Below are positions 1 through 9,968 of a stretch of DNA of 42,425 nt, in pieces; positions within the stretch are counted from its first letter, which is position 1, and the number at the start of each line of letters is the position of its first letter. The notes under the pieces were generated by a model. It was not told the origin of the DNA, made no database searches, and was given only the letters and a program-made list of their open reading frames with translations. Made by a program: the position numbers and the translations under genes. This DNA comes from Fomitopsis serialis (taxonomy: Eukaryota > Basidiomycota > Agaricomycetes > Polyporales > Fomitopsidaceae). The stretch spans positions 1 through 42,425 of the forward strand of contig NW_025955302.1 of the NCBI RefSeq assembly GCF_022376445.1, read 5' to 3'.

Positions 1-973
1 TGCGCGCAATGCGACATGCTTTGCTATAGTTACGACCGCAATGATTACGCATTTTGCTGGGTTTCTTTTGACTTCTGTGGTGCGCGATTCATGCGATGCT
101 CACCCGGTCGGTACCCATGTCGAGCAAAGCCGACAAGCAAAACCGCTGCACAGCAGCGGCCAACTGGGTCTTACTAGCCTTCTACGGGCTCGGACCATTC
201 TCCCAAACGAGAGTATCTCTTTTTGGTCAGCTACGGAGACTACATTCTCCCAGGACTCAGACACACCGTGGGCTGCATGAGCACTGGCAAGCAGAAACAG
301 CACCAAAGTCTAGAGACGATGTTGCGATCGATATCCGGGATGGCATACTTATCGACTCTGGTGGTACTGAGTCACATGCATGTAGTAAGGTCAGATATGT
401 ACATGTAAAGGTACGCACCGCGCCCGCATTAATGCCGCTATACCATCGATGGAGGCCACAGGCTGGCACTACTAGATCACTGGTCGGGGACGACGTCGAC
501 CACCAACGGCTGTATGGCTGAACAACACGGAGGGTTATCGCAAGTTGTCCCGCATGAGACAAATACGTCCCGGGTGTTTGAAGTATCAGTAAGAATGAAG
601 CCTCTGTGATGATCTTAAATTCTTGTTGCGAGCTTCGTCGATCATAGCGACATAGTTTCAGGCAAGTTTCAGGTCTACTGGATGGTGCGAATTCTCGATT
701 CTTAAATTGCAGACTTGCCAGGGACACCCATTAAAGAGAGAGCAACAGCATGTGTATTTGCCATTCCGCCGTCTCACCCGTCGGACGTAGTCCGAGTATC
801 TTGTCTGTCAGTTTCTCTGATTGTTACAATTCAAGTGTCCATCATGACTCCACCGTTCGTATTCCAGATATTGCACTTATGCTGAAAACACGATAGACTG
901 CAAATGCGCGCACAGACAGAGATACAAGTACAAGCTAACACCATCCTACGCCTTCTCCTCGATCGAGCCCACC
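1..973. other. Intergenic stretch, no gene recognised
   Basis: Open frames here are short and overlap on both strands. None shows a recognisable domain, a consistent exon-intron pattern or a family motif. No tRNA, simple repeat or transposon end is visible. Confidence 0.5.
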
Positions 974-1239
974 TACCGTTACCCGCTAGTCCGTGGATGA
1001 AGATCCCGCGCCACACGCCTCAGCCACCTCGCGTCTCGCGGCCGTCGCCTTCATGCAATGCCCAATACCTCGCTCGAAACTCATCGTATGGCCTCGGCGA
1101 CCTCATTTTCGGAATCTACGCGTCAAACACTACTCAGGCATGTTGTCAGAAAGGCCAAATCGAGAGGCAGCTGCGCGCAAGACCCCACAAGAGTCTGGAT
1201 GAGTCGGCGAACACCCGCACGCAGCGTAAACGGCGCGTG
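974..1239 (+). repeat. Left arm of inverted duplication (transporter 3' end copy)
   Basis: This 266-base segment is the reverse complement of 2137-2401. The two differ by one substitution (T at 1200) and one 1-base indel near 1225. The arm starts with the last 16 coding bases of the sugar transporter, including its stop codon, and continues into its downstream flank. It is therefore a copied gene end rather than a transposon terminus. Short open frames across it are shadows of the same DNA. Confidence 0.93.
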
Positions 1240-2136
1240 TGTGTCACATATCGCATGTCGGGAGGCTGGAGGGTGCTATGAGTGGTTGATTGAGCCAGGG
1301 TTGAAGCTGTTTGTATAGTGAGTCTTCAATGCTAGTGTTGTTGTCCTTTCGTCCTTCTGTACTCGCGCGAGCAGTCCCGGGCATATGGGATACTGGTTCG
1401 CCACATTATAAGTTACGTCGCACCGTGACACTATATTCAATCTTCATATATGTATCACTGTCGATATAATATTACTGCTCGTAGGAAGTCCAGCCGAGCC
1501 GATACAGTGGTCTTCATGACTGTTGGGTATAATCTCACACCTAACAATCAAATGGTATTCTACGCTGTATGCAATATTTCATGAGTGCATCAAGGGTCTA
1601 CCATTGCATCAGTACCAAGGCCTGGAGCCAAGATTCACGACCATTGATAATTGCACACTGTACAGTATGTGCACCCGAGTGATGAACCCACTTGAACGGT
1701 CTTGACTCCTGAGCTCGAGTTCTCCGTGTCCGGGACATACTATATGTCGGAATGTTAGATCCGTATAGATAGAGTTGTACTCACAAAACTCACCTTAGAC
1801 TCGAGGCCGATATGCGGTCCTCGTTGTATGCTTGCGCTGTCGCTTATCGCCGGCTGAACATCGCCCGCCTTGGGCGATAGCCTCAAGACTACCGTGTGCG
1901 ACGTGCGCCATCCGACACCGTCATATTTGATCAGTACCAATGTACATGTATAAGTAGACAGACAGAAATACGAACCTTAGAGTTTTTCCCCCGAGCTCTC
2001 CGGTCTGCGCCCCGACCCTCAAGCACCTGCGCGTCGAGTCGATACTCGCCGCTGTTCCATCGCGTCGTATACGCGATACTATAGTTCAGTCACCCTACCC
2101 TGGTCTCCTGGCCCACGATGTATATACTATGGCACC
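1240..2136. other. Spacer between the inverted repeat arms
   Basis: About 900 bases separate the two arms. I see no gene, transposase motif or RNA gene in it. It would form the loop if the arms paired. Confidence 0.5.
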
Positions 2137-2401
2137 CACGCGCCGTTTAGCTGCGTGCGGGTGTTCGCCGACTCGTCCAGACTCTTGTGGGGTCTTGCGC
2201 GCAGCTGCCTCTCGATTTGGCCTTTCTGACAACATGCCTGAGTAGTGTTTGACGCGTAGATTCCGAAAATGAGGTCGCCGAGGCCATACGATGAGTTTCG
2301 AGCGAGGTATTGGGCATTGCATGAAGGCGACGGCCGCGAGACGCGAGGTGGCTGAGGCGTGTGGCGCGGGATCTTCATCCACGGACTAGCGGGTAACGGT
2401 A
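2137..2401 (-). repeat. Right arm of inverted duplication, overlapping transporter 3' end
   Basis: Partner of 974-1239. This copy is joined to the complete transporter gene, so it is probably the source. It covers the final codons and stop (2386-2401) plus about 249 bases of 3' flank. Identity between arms is about 99%. Confidence 0.93.
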
Positions 2402-4295
2402 CCCACCTCGTGCTTCTCGTCTGCCCCCGCCGACCGGACCTGACCGAGGTCCGCCTTGCCCACATCACGGCCGACGCGCCACGCCGTGAACGCATGGCCC
2501 TCCGCGAACACCGCCTCGATCTCCTCGAGCGTCCGCCCCGCCGTCTCGGGGAAGCAGAAAAATATGTGCACGCACGCCGCGAAGTTGAACGTCCCGAAGA
2601 TGAAGTACGTCTTGTACGCGATGTTCGCGAGCGACGGCGGCACGAACCACGCGAGCGCGAAGTTGAACGCCCAGTTCGTCGCCGTCGACACCGACACCGC
2701 CTTCGCGCGCACCCGCATCGGGAACAGCTCCGCCGGGTACGTCCACGACACCGGCCCCATCGTCACCGCGAACGAGCACACGAACAGGTACGAGCACACG
2801 ATGATCGCCTTCGTCGCCGCGTCGTTCCCCGCGACGACCCAGATCTCTGCGCGCACGCGGGTGAGCACGCCGGACGCACGAGCCGATGGATGGGGCACTC
2901 ACTGCTGTTGTCGATCTCGCCCCAGTGGCCGAAGCGGCCCTGGAGGCCGCCGACGAGGAAGAGCCAGAAGCCCATGAGCGCCGTGCCGGCGATCAGGAGC
3001 GGGCGGCGACCCCAGCGGTCGACATAGATGATCGCGGGCACGGTCATCGCGACGTTCAGCACGTACTGCACGGAGTCCGCGATGAGGTTCGCGCGGCGGC
3101 CCGTCAAGCCCGCGCCCTCGAACACGTACACGACGTAGTACCTACCACCCACGACTCTCAGCCGAGGCTCTGCGGCGGAGTAGCAGATGCTCACATCATG
3201 ACGTTGATGCCAGAAAGCTGGGACCACATCTGGAGGGACATGCCGAGGCCGACGCGGCGCACGATGCCGGGTTTGAGGAGGTCGAGGTAGGACTTTGCGC
3301 CCTGCGTGCGCTCGAAGGTGACCTGCGCTTTGATCTCGTTGAACTCGAGCTGCACGAGCGGAGCCGTCGTGTCGCCGCAGCCGTGCAGGTCTGCAAGGAT
3401 CTGCAGAGCCTCTTGCTCACTGCGGGGGAGGAGGAACACCGTCATCGGAGTGTCAGATGATCGGTGATCACGCACCGGTTACGATCCACGAGCCAACGAG
3501 GAGATTCGGGAAAGAAGAACATGCCAACGGAGAGAACGATGGCGGGGATCGTTTGAAGGCCCCAAGGGATGCGGAAAGAGGCGTTGCCATTGATGTACGA
3601 GCAGCCGAACTCGACAAAATATTGGAGGAGGATGCCCCACGTAATCGACCTGACAAAAGGGCCTCAGTCGGCACGCGAGCGCGGTGAAAAATGCTCACCA
3701 TTGTTGCACGGAGACGAGTCGACCACGGATGGCGGGAGGGGCGATCTCGGACTGGTAGATGGGGACGACGGAAGAGGCGATACCGACGGAGACACCAGCA
3801 ATGACACGGCCGACAACGAGCATGGCGACGTTCTATGAATGCGGCGATGTTAGTACGAGCGAGAACGTCGATGGGACAGGGCAGCTCACTTGAGATGCGC
3901 ATTGGAGGATACAGCCGATGACCCAGATCCAGCCGCTGAGGATGACGGTCCACTTTCGACCGATCATATCGGCAAGTAATGTGACGGCAAGGGCACCGGC
4001 GAAAGAGCCTGCGGGCATGGAGGCGACGATGCCGCCCTGCTTGGTTGAGCCCGGGTAGCCGAAGAACTCGTTGTATGCAGGATTCTACGGGCGTGAGATC
4101 AAGTAGACTGCGAAACTGAAGCGACCGACGTTAAGGACCGCGGACATGGACGAGAGGTCCAGTCCGAAGAGACCACCACCGATGCATGCGAACGACCCTG
4201 CGGGCGGGGTGAGCAGACAGGAGTGGAAGGAGAGAAAATGGCTGACCGACGAAGTACGGGTTCGCCGCGATGGAGGGGCTGTAGCCTTTGCCCAT
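2386..4295 (-). CDS. MFS sugar transporter (sugar porter family)
   Basis: Predicted 12-helix plasma-membrane sugar transporter of the major facilitator superfamily, probably for hexose or a related polyol or acid; the substrate cannot be read from sequence. Eight exons join in frame: 4247-4295, 4130-4197, 3890-4084, 3699-3832, 3476-3649, 3195-3419, 2903-3141 and 2386-2846, giving 514 residues, a normal length. Sugar-porter signatures occur in order: GRVIAGVSVG, PESPRW, QLSGINVMMYY, DRWGRRPLL and PETAGRTLEE. The start is the first in-frame ATG and the protein begins MGKGYSP. All introns are short GT-AG introns. The last 16 coding bases lie inside the inverted repeat. The gene appears intact. 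Confidence 0.93.
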
Positions 4296-4725
4296 GACGA
4301 GTAGTCGGCTGGGTGAGGCTACTTCGGCTTTCGAGGGAGGACGATCCGGGAGGTTCGAACATGGCAGACAGGGCAGGCGTTTTTATGCGGGCGCGAGGAT
4401 GGGGTCCGTTGACCAGGCAGTGAGCGAGAGTGGAAATGGGTGAACCGTGCTCGATAGGCTCAGACGATAGGCCGTATGATAGGTAGGGTCAGCTGAGCGG
4501 GAAGGCTTCCGAGTCAGACGCAGGCTGAGCGATGGAGCAAGGGCTTACGTACCGGGCGACATCGTAGCGATAGCGTGGAAGTACCAGGAACTCATGCGGT
4601 AGAGTGAGGAGCAAAATGTCAAATGAGTGAATGAGAGCGCGTCTTCTCACGTCGCACTCGTTGCAGGTCATCATCGGGCTGTTGGTGAGGGATGCTGTAC
4701 CGGACGGAGGACAAACATAGACTGG
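4296..4725. other. Transporter upstream region and HNH gene downstream region
   Basis: This 430-base interval holds the transporter's presumed promoter and the 3' flank of the next minus-strand gene. No coding exon or clear regulatory motif could be identified. Confidence 0.4.
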
Positions 4726-6077
4726 TCATGTTTCAGGAACGTCTTCATTACAGACGGGACTCCATGAACGAGCTACACGAGAGGTAACAAGATGGTGAAG
4801 TGCGTATGTTAGTACTTCCGCAGACGCTCCATCCTCAGCTAAGACATCCAGCTCCTCCATGTCACGAAATATTACGTCGAGATGCTTGGCTGCGCCAGAC
4901 ATATGTGCGATGCGACAGCAAGCCGCGTGGACGCTGAGATACCTTGGACTCGGTAGCGGCAGGTCGCGATTGCCGTGCGCGACGAATTGTATGTTCTCCG
5001 GAAGACCGAAGCCCTTGTGCGTCATGTATGATGCTAGAACTACCCGATAATGATTGGCCTATTGTGAACGGTTTATAGCCAAATGGCAGAGATTAATTGT
5101 AGGAAGTCTCACCTTATCTGGGATTGCTTCAAGCCAGAGGTCCATTAAGTCAAAGGCGTGTTGAAATGACCGTGCGAGGGTCAAGATGTTCTCCAGGCGG
5201 TGAAGATTGGTGCCCTTGGCATCTGCCTTGAGTTCGCGGCACACGTCTTCGTAGCCAAATCGCTTTAACATTGTCCACGCCATCGCCACTTGGCATTCCT
5301 GATAATGTGTCACCTAATTGACGAGTGCGCTATATAGTGAGGGATTGACACGCACCTGGTCTCCGGATTCGCCAACCTCAGTGCTGTCGAGCGAGTCGGG
5401 GAAGATGTGACTGCACTGCGTGGCGTTAATCTGCTCCTCTGGCCAACGTTGAACAGCGACTTCATCTTTGAGGGAACGGAGATCGACCGCGCGCGTCAGC
5501 ATACAGCGGTAATCATCCCTGACGAGAGCCTGTTTAGCCCGACTGAGACTGTCTGATATTTGGCATACATTCAACACGGGCTTACAGCGTTCTTGGCATC
5601 TATATGATTCCGCGGGCTGGACTTCGAATTTGCCTCAACATCCTGCTTCGGCCTATCGAAGGAGGGACGCGAAGGGTAGTCCGAAGGTACTGGAGTTTTC
5701 CCTCTCGGTTTCCTGACTTCTGCGGTGTCATACTCCTTACGGTCACAGTAATGAAGGGGAATGTAGCCGCGACTTACAGATGCAAATGAGATGCCTGACG
5801 TACACCATACCCAATCGTAGACGGCCTCAAAGCGGACACTGTCGTCTGAACTACTGTTGCAAGACGCGAGTTCAAGCTTGAGTGTGCTCAAGGCCGTGCT
5901 GTTCGGCGAGTAGAGGAAGAGGTAGCCGACGACGCGGGCATACATGATTTGGTCGGCCTTGCTCGCCGCCTTCTCCGCCGGTAGGACTACGGTGCTGTAT
6001 AGGCTGAGCGCAGTATTGTCCTCCGGTGGTATGAGTAGTTGGTTCCGGACTTGGGCGACGGAAGGTAATGCAGTCAT
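4726..6077 (-). CDS. HNH endonuclease-domain protein, copy 1
   Basis: Member of the HNH nuclease family (HNH_2-like) that is widespread in Agaricomycetes and has no settled function. Four exons (5586-6077, 5356-5529, 5113-5313, 4726-5058) join in phase to 399 residues. The N-terminal half starts MTALPSV and is variable. The nuclease core has RCMLTRAVD, then TQCSHIFPDSL, then LENILTL followed by QHAFD, so the Cys, two His and Asp expected for an HNH fold are present. The C-terminal segment includes QFVAHGNRDLPLPSPRYL and IAHMSGAAKHLD. A short optional intron after VYDW cannot be excluded, but the frame stays open through it. A paralogue lies at 8387-9669. The gene is divergent from the IMPACT gene and looks intact. 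Confidence 0.85.
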
Positions 6078-6305
6078 AGTCAGCGATCGCGAAGTGGTTA
6101 CAGTACCGTTGCGTATACGTTCAGAGTTGCAGGAGCCTGAGGAGGAGGAGGAACTTGCAGGTGGTCCGGACCAGCCATTTCCTCGAACCAGCTGGTCACG
6201 AGCCCAAAGAAGCGCCGCGATGTTCGACGCGGCACCGGTATACAGTCTACTCTGATCACTGCGACTACTTACATGCACAGGTGAGACAACTGCGGGGCTG
6301 CGAGA
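6078..6305. promoter_or_regulatory. Divergent promoter region, HNH copy 1 / IMPACT gene
   Basis: A 228-base interval between the start codons of two oppositely oriented genes. It must contain both promoters if the chosen starts are right. No specific element was recognised. Confidence 0.4.
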
Positions 6306-6902
6306 ATGAACCTACGCCGGAATGGTGTAGACCGGCTTCTTCTACGTGCCAGGACAACGGCGCATCCACGAGGATCTCTTCTACTAGCCATAGCACGCTC
6401 GCACCGACAGGCGTCCGACAGCTCACGGGACCGCGACCCAGCTTCAGACTGGCCGAACCCCGTCTCCTCCTCGTCCATCATCGTCCGCTCCAAGTCCACC
6501 TTCGAGGCATTCGCATCAAAGCTGCCAGAACGCCATGGGCGCAGCGAGCCCGACTGTGCCTCCCAGGACGTCTCGCGCTTCCTAGCCCACCTCAAGGGCA
6601 CCACGTCGCGTACGCGGCGCGCGACACACGCGATGTGGGCCTGGCGCAGTGGGTCGGCGAACCCGAACGGCGCCCGGTCGTGTGCGGACGACGGCGGCGA
6701 GGCGGGTGCGGGCGAGAGGCTCGAGCGCCTGCTGGAGCTCTCGGCGTGCGAGGACGTCGTGCTGGTCGTCTTTCGGTGGTATGGCGGCGTGCAGCTCGGA
6801 TCGCAGAGGTGGAAGTGTATCTCGCAGGTGGCCAAGGAGGCGCTGGAGGCTGGGCAGTTTCGCGGCGGCCAGCCTGCGGAGGGTGGGCCGAGGCGACGGT
6901 AG
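6306..6902 (+). CDS. IMPACT/YIH1-family domain protein without RWD domain
   Basis: Single-exon frame of 198 residues. Residues from about 57 to 185 match the IMPACT (UPF0029) domain: RSKSTFEAFA, ATHAMWAWR, then an acidic GEAGAGERLERLLEL stretch and the hallmark VVLVVFRWYGGVQLG. In yeast Yih1 and mammalian IMPACT this domain follows an RWD domain that binds Gcn1 and restrains Gcn2 kinase. Here the first 55 residues are Arg/Ser-rich with no RWD similarity, so a Gcn1 role is doubtful. The true start is uncertain: this is the first ATG of the frame, and the N-terminus could instead be a targeting peptide or untranslated. It lies between two minus-strand HNH genes. Confidence 0.8.
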   Translation: MNLRRNGVDRLLLRARTTAHPRGSLLLAIARSHRQASDSSRDRDPASDWPNPVSSSSIIVRSKSTFEAFASKLPERHGRSEPDCASQDVSRFLAHLKGTTSRTRRATHAMWAWRSGSANPNGARSCADDGGEAGAGERLERLLELSACEDVVLVVFRWYGGVQLGSQRWKCISQVAKEALEAGQFRGGQPAEGGPRRR

Positions 6903-8386
6903 CCGCAGGCTATACAAGATGAATGGGTCGCTAGCGCTCGAGAGCATAAGAGCATCTTGTCGCCGTACGTACGATTGATCTTTGACGGTCTAGGTGTCTG
7001 ACGGAATGTACGGCTATTCCAGACTGGTGGGCAGCACTGAACAGGCAGGCTAGAGCTGGTGCTATGGTCTGACCGAGTCAGCGGAGAGGTCCATACAGTA
7101 GGGCCTCAATACACTGCTCCTCTGAGCCTTTGAAGGACGTACCGCGCATTGCGCAACATGCATTTTTCAGCGGTGAGGCATGTCTGTTATGCTCGTGGTC
7201 TATCCGATCTCAACGTGTTCTCACCCAATGGCCAGGATAGTCGAGGCGTGTTCAACCCTCTGAGGCATCATCCGAAACACTTCATCGTACATACAATACC
7301 GCAAGCAGTGAAGACTGACATACGGCGTTCCAGTCTTTGGCATGCAGTGTTAACGTCGCAATGTACCAATATCTAACAGCCATCATCAGGATCATTGCTG
7401 CTATCCGGCCTAACTAGCGGGCTACTACGATGTTGAGCGCATGCGGCCCGTCCATCTACCGGAGAGGCTCCGGTTCAGTACAAAAGATATGACGATTGGT
7501 GCCAAGATCGTGCATTTAGACCTTTCGAAGTGAAAACACCACCGCACAATTACCATGCGGCCACACGCACGGAGCAGGTGCATTCCGAGTTTCTCTGCAA
7601 GCCCGCATCGAAAGCCTTGGCGATTGTGCGCAAGGACTTGATATTCATAGAACTTGGTGTACTTCCCTATGACGCCGTGTATGTAGCAGTCTCCTGCCAT
7701 CGTTCCCCAATTGACTCGCGCTGTGGAATCGCGGGCTTACGACGCGCAAGCTCGTCAGTGAGTGCCTGAATGCTGTTCTTCGCTTTTGTTGTAGCCTGAC
7801 CTCATCGCACAAGCTGACGGCAACGCCATCGTTACTCTAGTGTCTGTCTGTTCAGCTTCGCCGTTCACTGTATATCGTTCTGTTCGCTTGCAGAAGTCTT
7901 TTGTCGCAGCCATGTTCGTCCCCGTGAGTCATTCCTTCACACCGTTCTTGACACGTCATATTATTATCTATAGCGATTGAGCAGCTCCTTGTGTAATATG
8001 TATGTGACATTACGAGTGCTGGTGCCGCTGTCAAAGGCATCGCATTTTGTACCAGCTCACAGCCAGAGTCTAGGAGAAGGAAGCCTCGGACGAGCCTCAC
8101 AACAAATTCATCGAGCGTAACCCAATTCGGTGAGCTGGTTCACGGTTCCCTGCAAGAGTGTGAGTGGATTGGCGGATGCTGGCTAGGAGAAACGCACGAG
8201 CAAGGTGGCAGCCAGAGTTTCATAGACGTGAAGTCCATGAACGCGACTGTTATACAGTGACGCCGGGATCTACGATTCATGAATAACTTTTGAATTGCAG
8301 GAATAGGGAAAGGGTCGGCAAGGAAGACATGTACGAGCCTGGTCCGGGTAAGACATCAACAACCATTGCCACCACGGAACATCAAA
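6903..8386. other. Intergenic stretch, no gene recognised
   Basis: About 1.5 kb between the IMPACT gene and the 3' end of HNH copy 2. Only short open frames without recognisable domains occur on either strand. I found no tRNA, transposon end or remnant of the neighbouring HNH genes. Confidence 0.5.
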
Positions 8387-9669
8387 TCACACGCACACGG
8401 GATCTATACAAGTCGATGAAGAGCGTATGCTAGGACGTCCGCAGACGCCCCGTCCTCGGACAAGACGCTCAGCTCGTCCATGTCGTCGACAATCGCGTCG
8501 AGGTGTTTCGCTGCGCGCGATGCGACAGCACGCGGCGTGGATGCTGAGATACCTGGGACTCGGCAGGGGCAGGTCACGATCGCCGTGTGCGACGAATTGT
8601 ACGGTCTCCGGGACTCCTACGCTCTTGTGCGTGTAGCCGGGCGCAAGAATGACACGATAGTGGTTTGCCTGTTGTATACGACGCATATAGCCGGGGTCGG
8701 AGTGCAGTGACGGGGAGTCTCACCTTCTCTGGCACGCCTTCTAGCCAGAGCCACATATTGTCAAAGTAATGGCGGGTCGAGGGTTCGAGCGTCAAGATAT
8801 TCTCCAGGCGGTGGAGATTGGTCTCCTTCGTATCCGCCTTGAGTTCGTTGCACACGTCTTCGTAGCCACATCGCTTTAACATCGTCCACACCGTCGTCAC
8901 GTCGCATCCCTTGTAATGTGTCGTACTGATAGTGCGTTATAGAGTGAGAAGTTAAGGCACACCTTGTTCTCGCTTTCGCCAACCTCGATGTTGCCGAGCG
9001 AGTCGGGGAAGATGTGGCTGCACTGTGTGGGGCCAATTGGCTCGTCGGGCCAGCGCAAAGCAACGAGCCTCTTTCGGTAGCAGCGGTTGTCGACCTTGCG
9101 TGTCAGCATGCAGCGGTAATTATCCCTGACCAGGGCCTAGAGTCGAACATGGTTGAGATCCCGACATCCCGCATACATTCGACACAGACTTACAACGTGT
9201 TTAGCGTCCAAATGATTCTGCGGGTGAGGATGCAGACCCGCTACGACATCCTCATTCGGCTTACCCAAGGAAGGAGGTGAAGGGTGGTCCGAAGAGACCG
9301 GGGTTCTCCCTCTTGGTTTTCTGACTGATTGTGGTGTCAGCCGTACAGCCGTCAAGGGAGGCGGGATTATCACTCACAGGGGTAAATCAGATGCTTGACA
9401 TAGGTCTCACCCAGATCGTAGACAGCTTGAAGTCGATCGTTGTTTTCCTTGCAAGACGTGACTTCGCACTTGAGTGAGCTCAGAGCCGCGCTAGTCGGGG
9501 GATAGAGGAGGAGGTAGCCGACGATGCGGGCGTGCATGAGATGGATTGCAGTTCCGGCCTCGCTCGCGGACCTTTCCGCGGGAAGTACTACATCGCTGTA
9601 TAAGCTGAGTGCGATGTTGTCTGCGGGCGGTATGAGACGTTGACGATGGAGGGAAGGGAGTGCGGTCAT
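8387..9669 (-). CDS. HNH endonuclease-domain protein, copy 2, altered C-terminus
   Basis: Paralogue of the gene at 4726-6077. Exons 9411-9669, 9194-9324, 8961-9136, 8724-8925 and 8387-8668 join in phase to 349 residues. The start MTALPSLHRQ matches copy 1. Core motifs are kept: CMLTRKVD, TQCSHIFPDSL, LENILTL and RHYFD. The third intron needs donor GTGCCT at 8960 to keep phase. In the last exon an 11-base deletion at 8516/8517, relative to copy 1, removes the HMSGA segment and shifts the frame. The conserved tail (AAKHLDAIVDDMDELS onward, ending at 8404) is then out of frame, and translation instead ends at 8387 in an unrelated Arg-rich tail. The nuclease core may still be made. Confidence 0.78.
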
Positions 9670-9968
9670 GGGCCAGAAGCTTAAAGTCAAATCTCAATCT
9701 CGATCGATTGAGTTGTTGTGACGCAGATTCGCAGCACGTGCAGGCATGCCGACCAAGCACCCTCAGGCAAGGGGTAGTGGCGGAACACACCTTACAAGCT
9801 TAGGGCATATCCACGAAGGCCAGCAATCAGTTGTTGAGAGCTTCGCAAGATGCGTACACATTGGTGTACATGTACATGTACAGAGAAATACGGACTAGTC
9901 ATACAGCCAACTGGCGAGTAACAATATCAGTGCCTACTGAGAATCCATTGTCCGCGTGCTGGTCTCCA

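Noticed and set aside
1937..1978. Similarity between this AT-rich stretch and 9850-9899 (TACATGTA followed by GAAATACG)
   Set aside because: Only short, gapped matches around a palindromic TACATGTAC core. Not enough to call a shared element.
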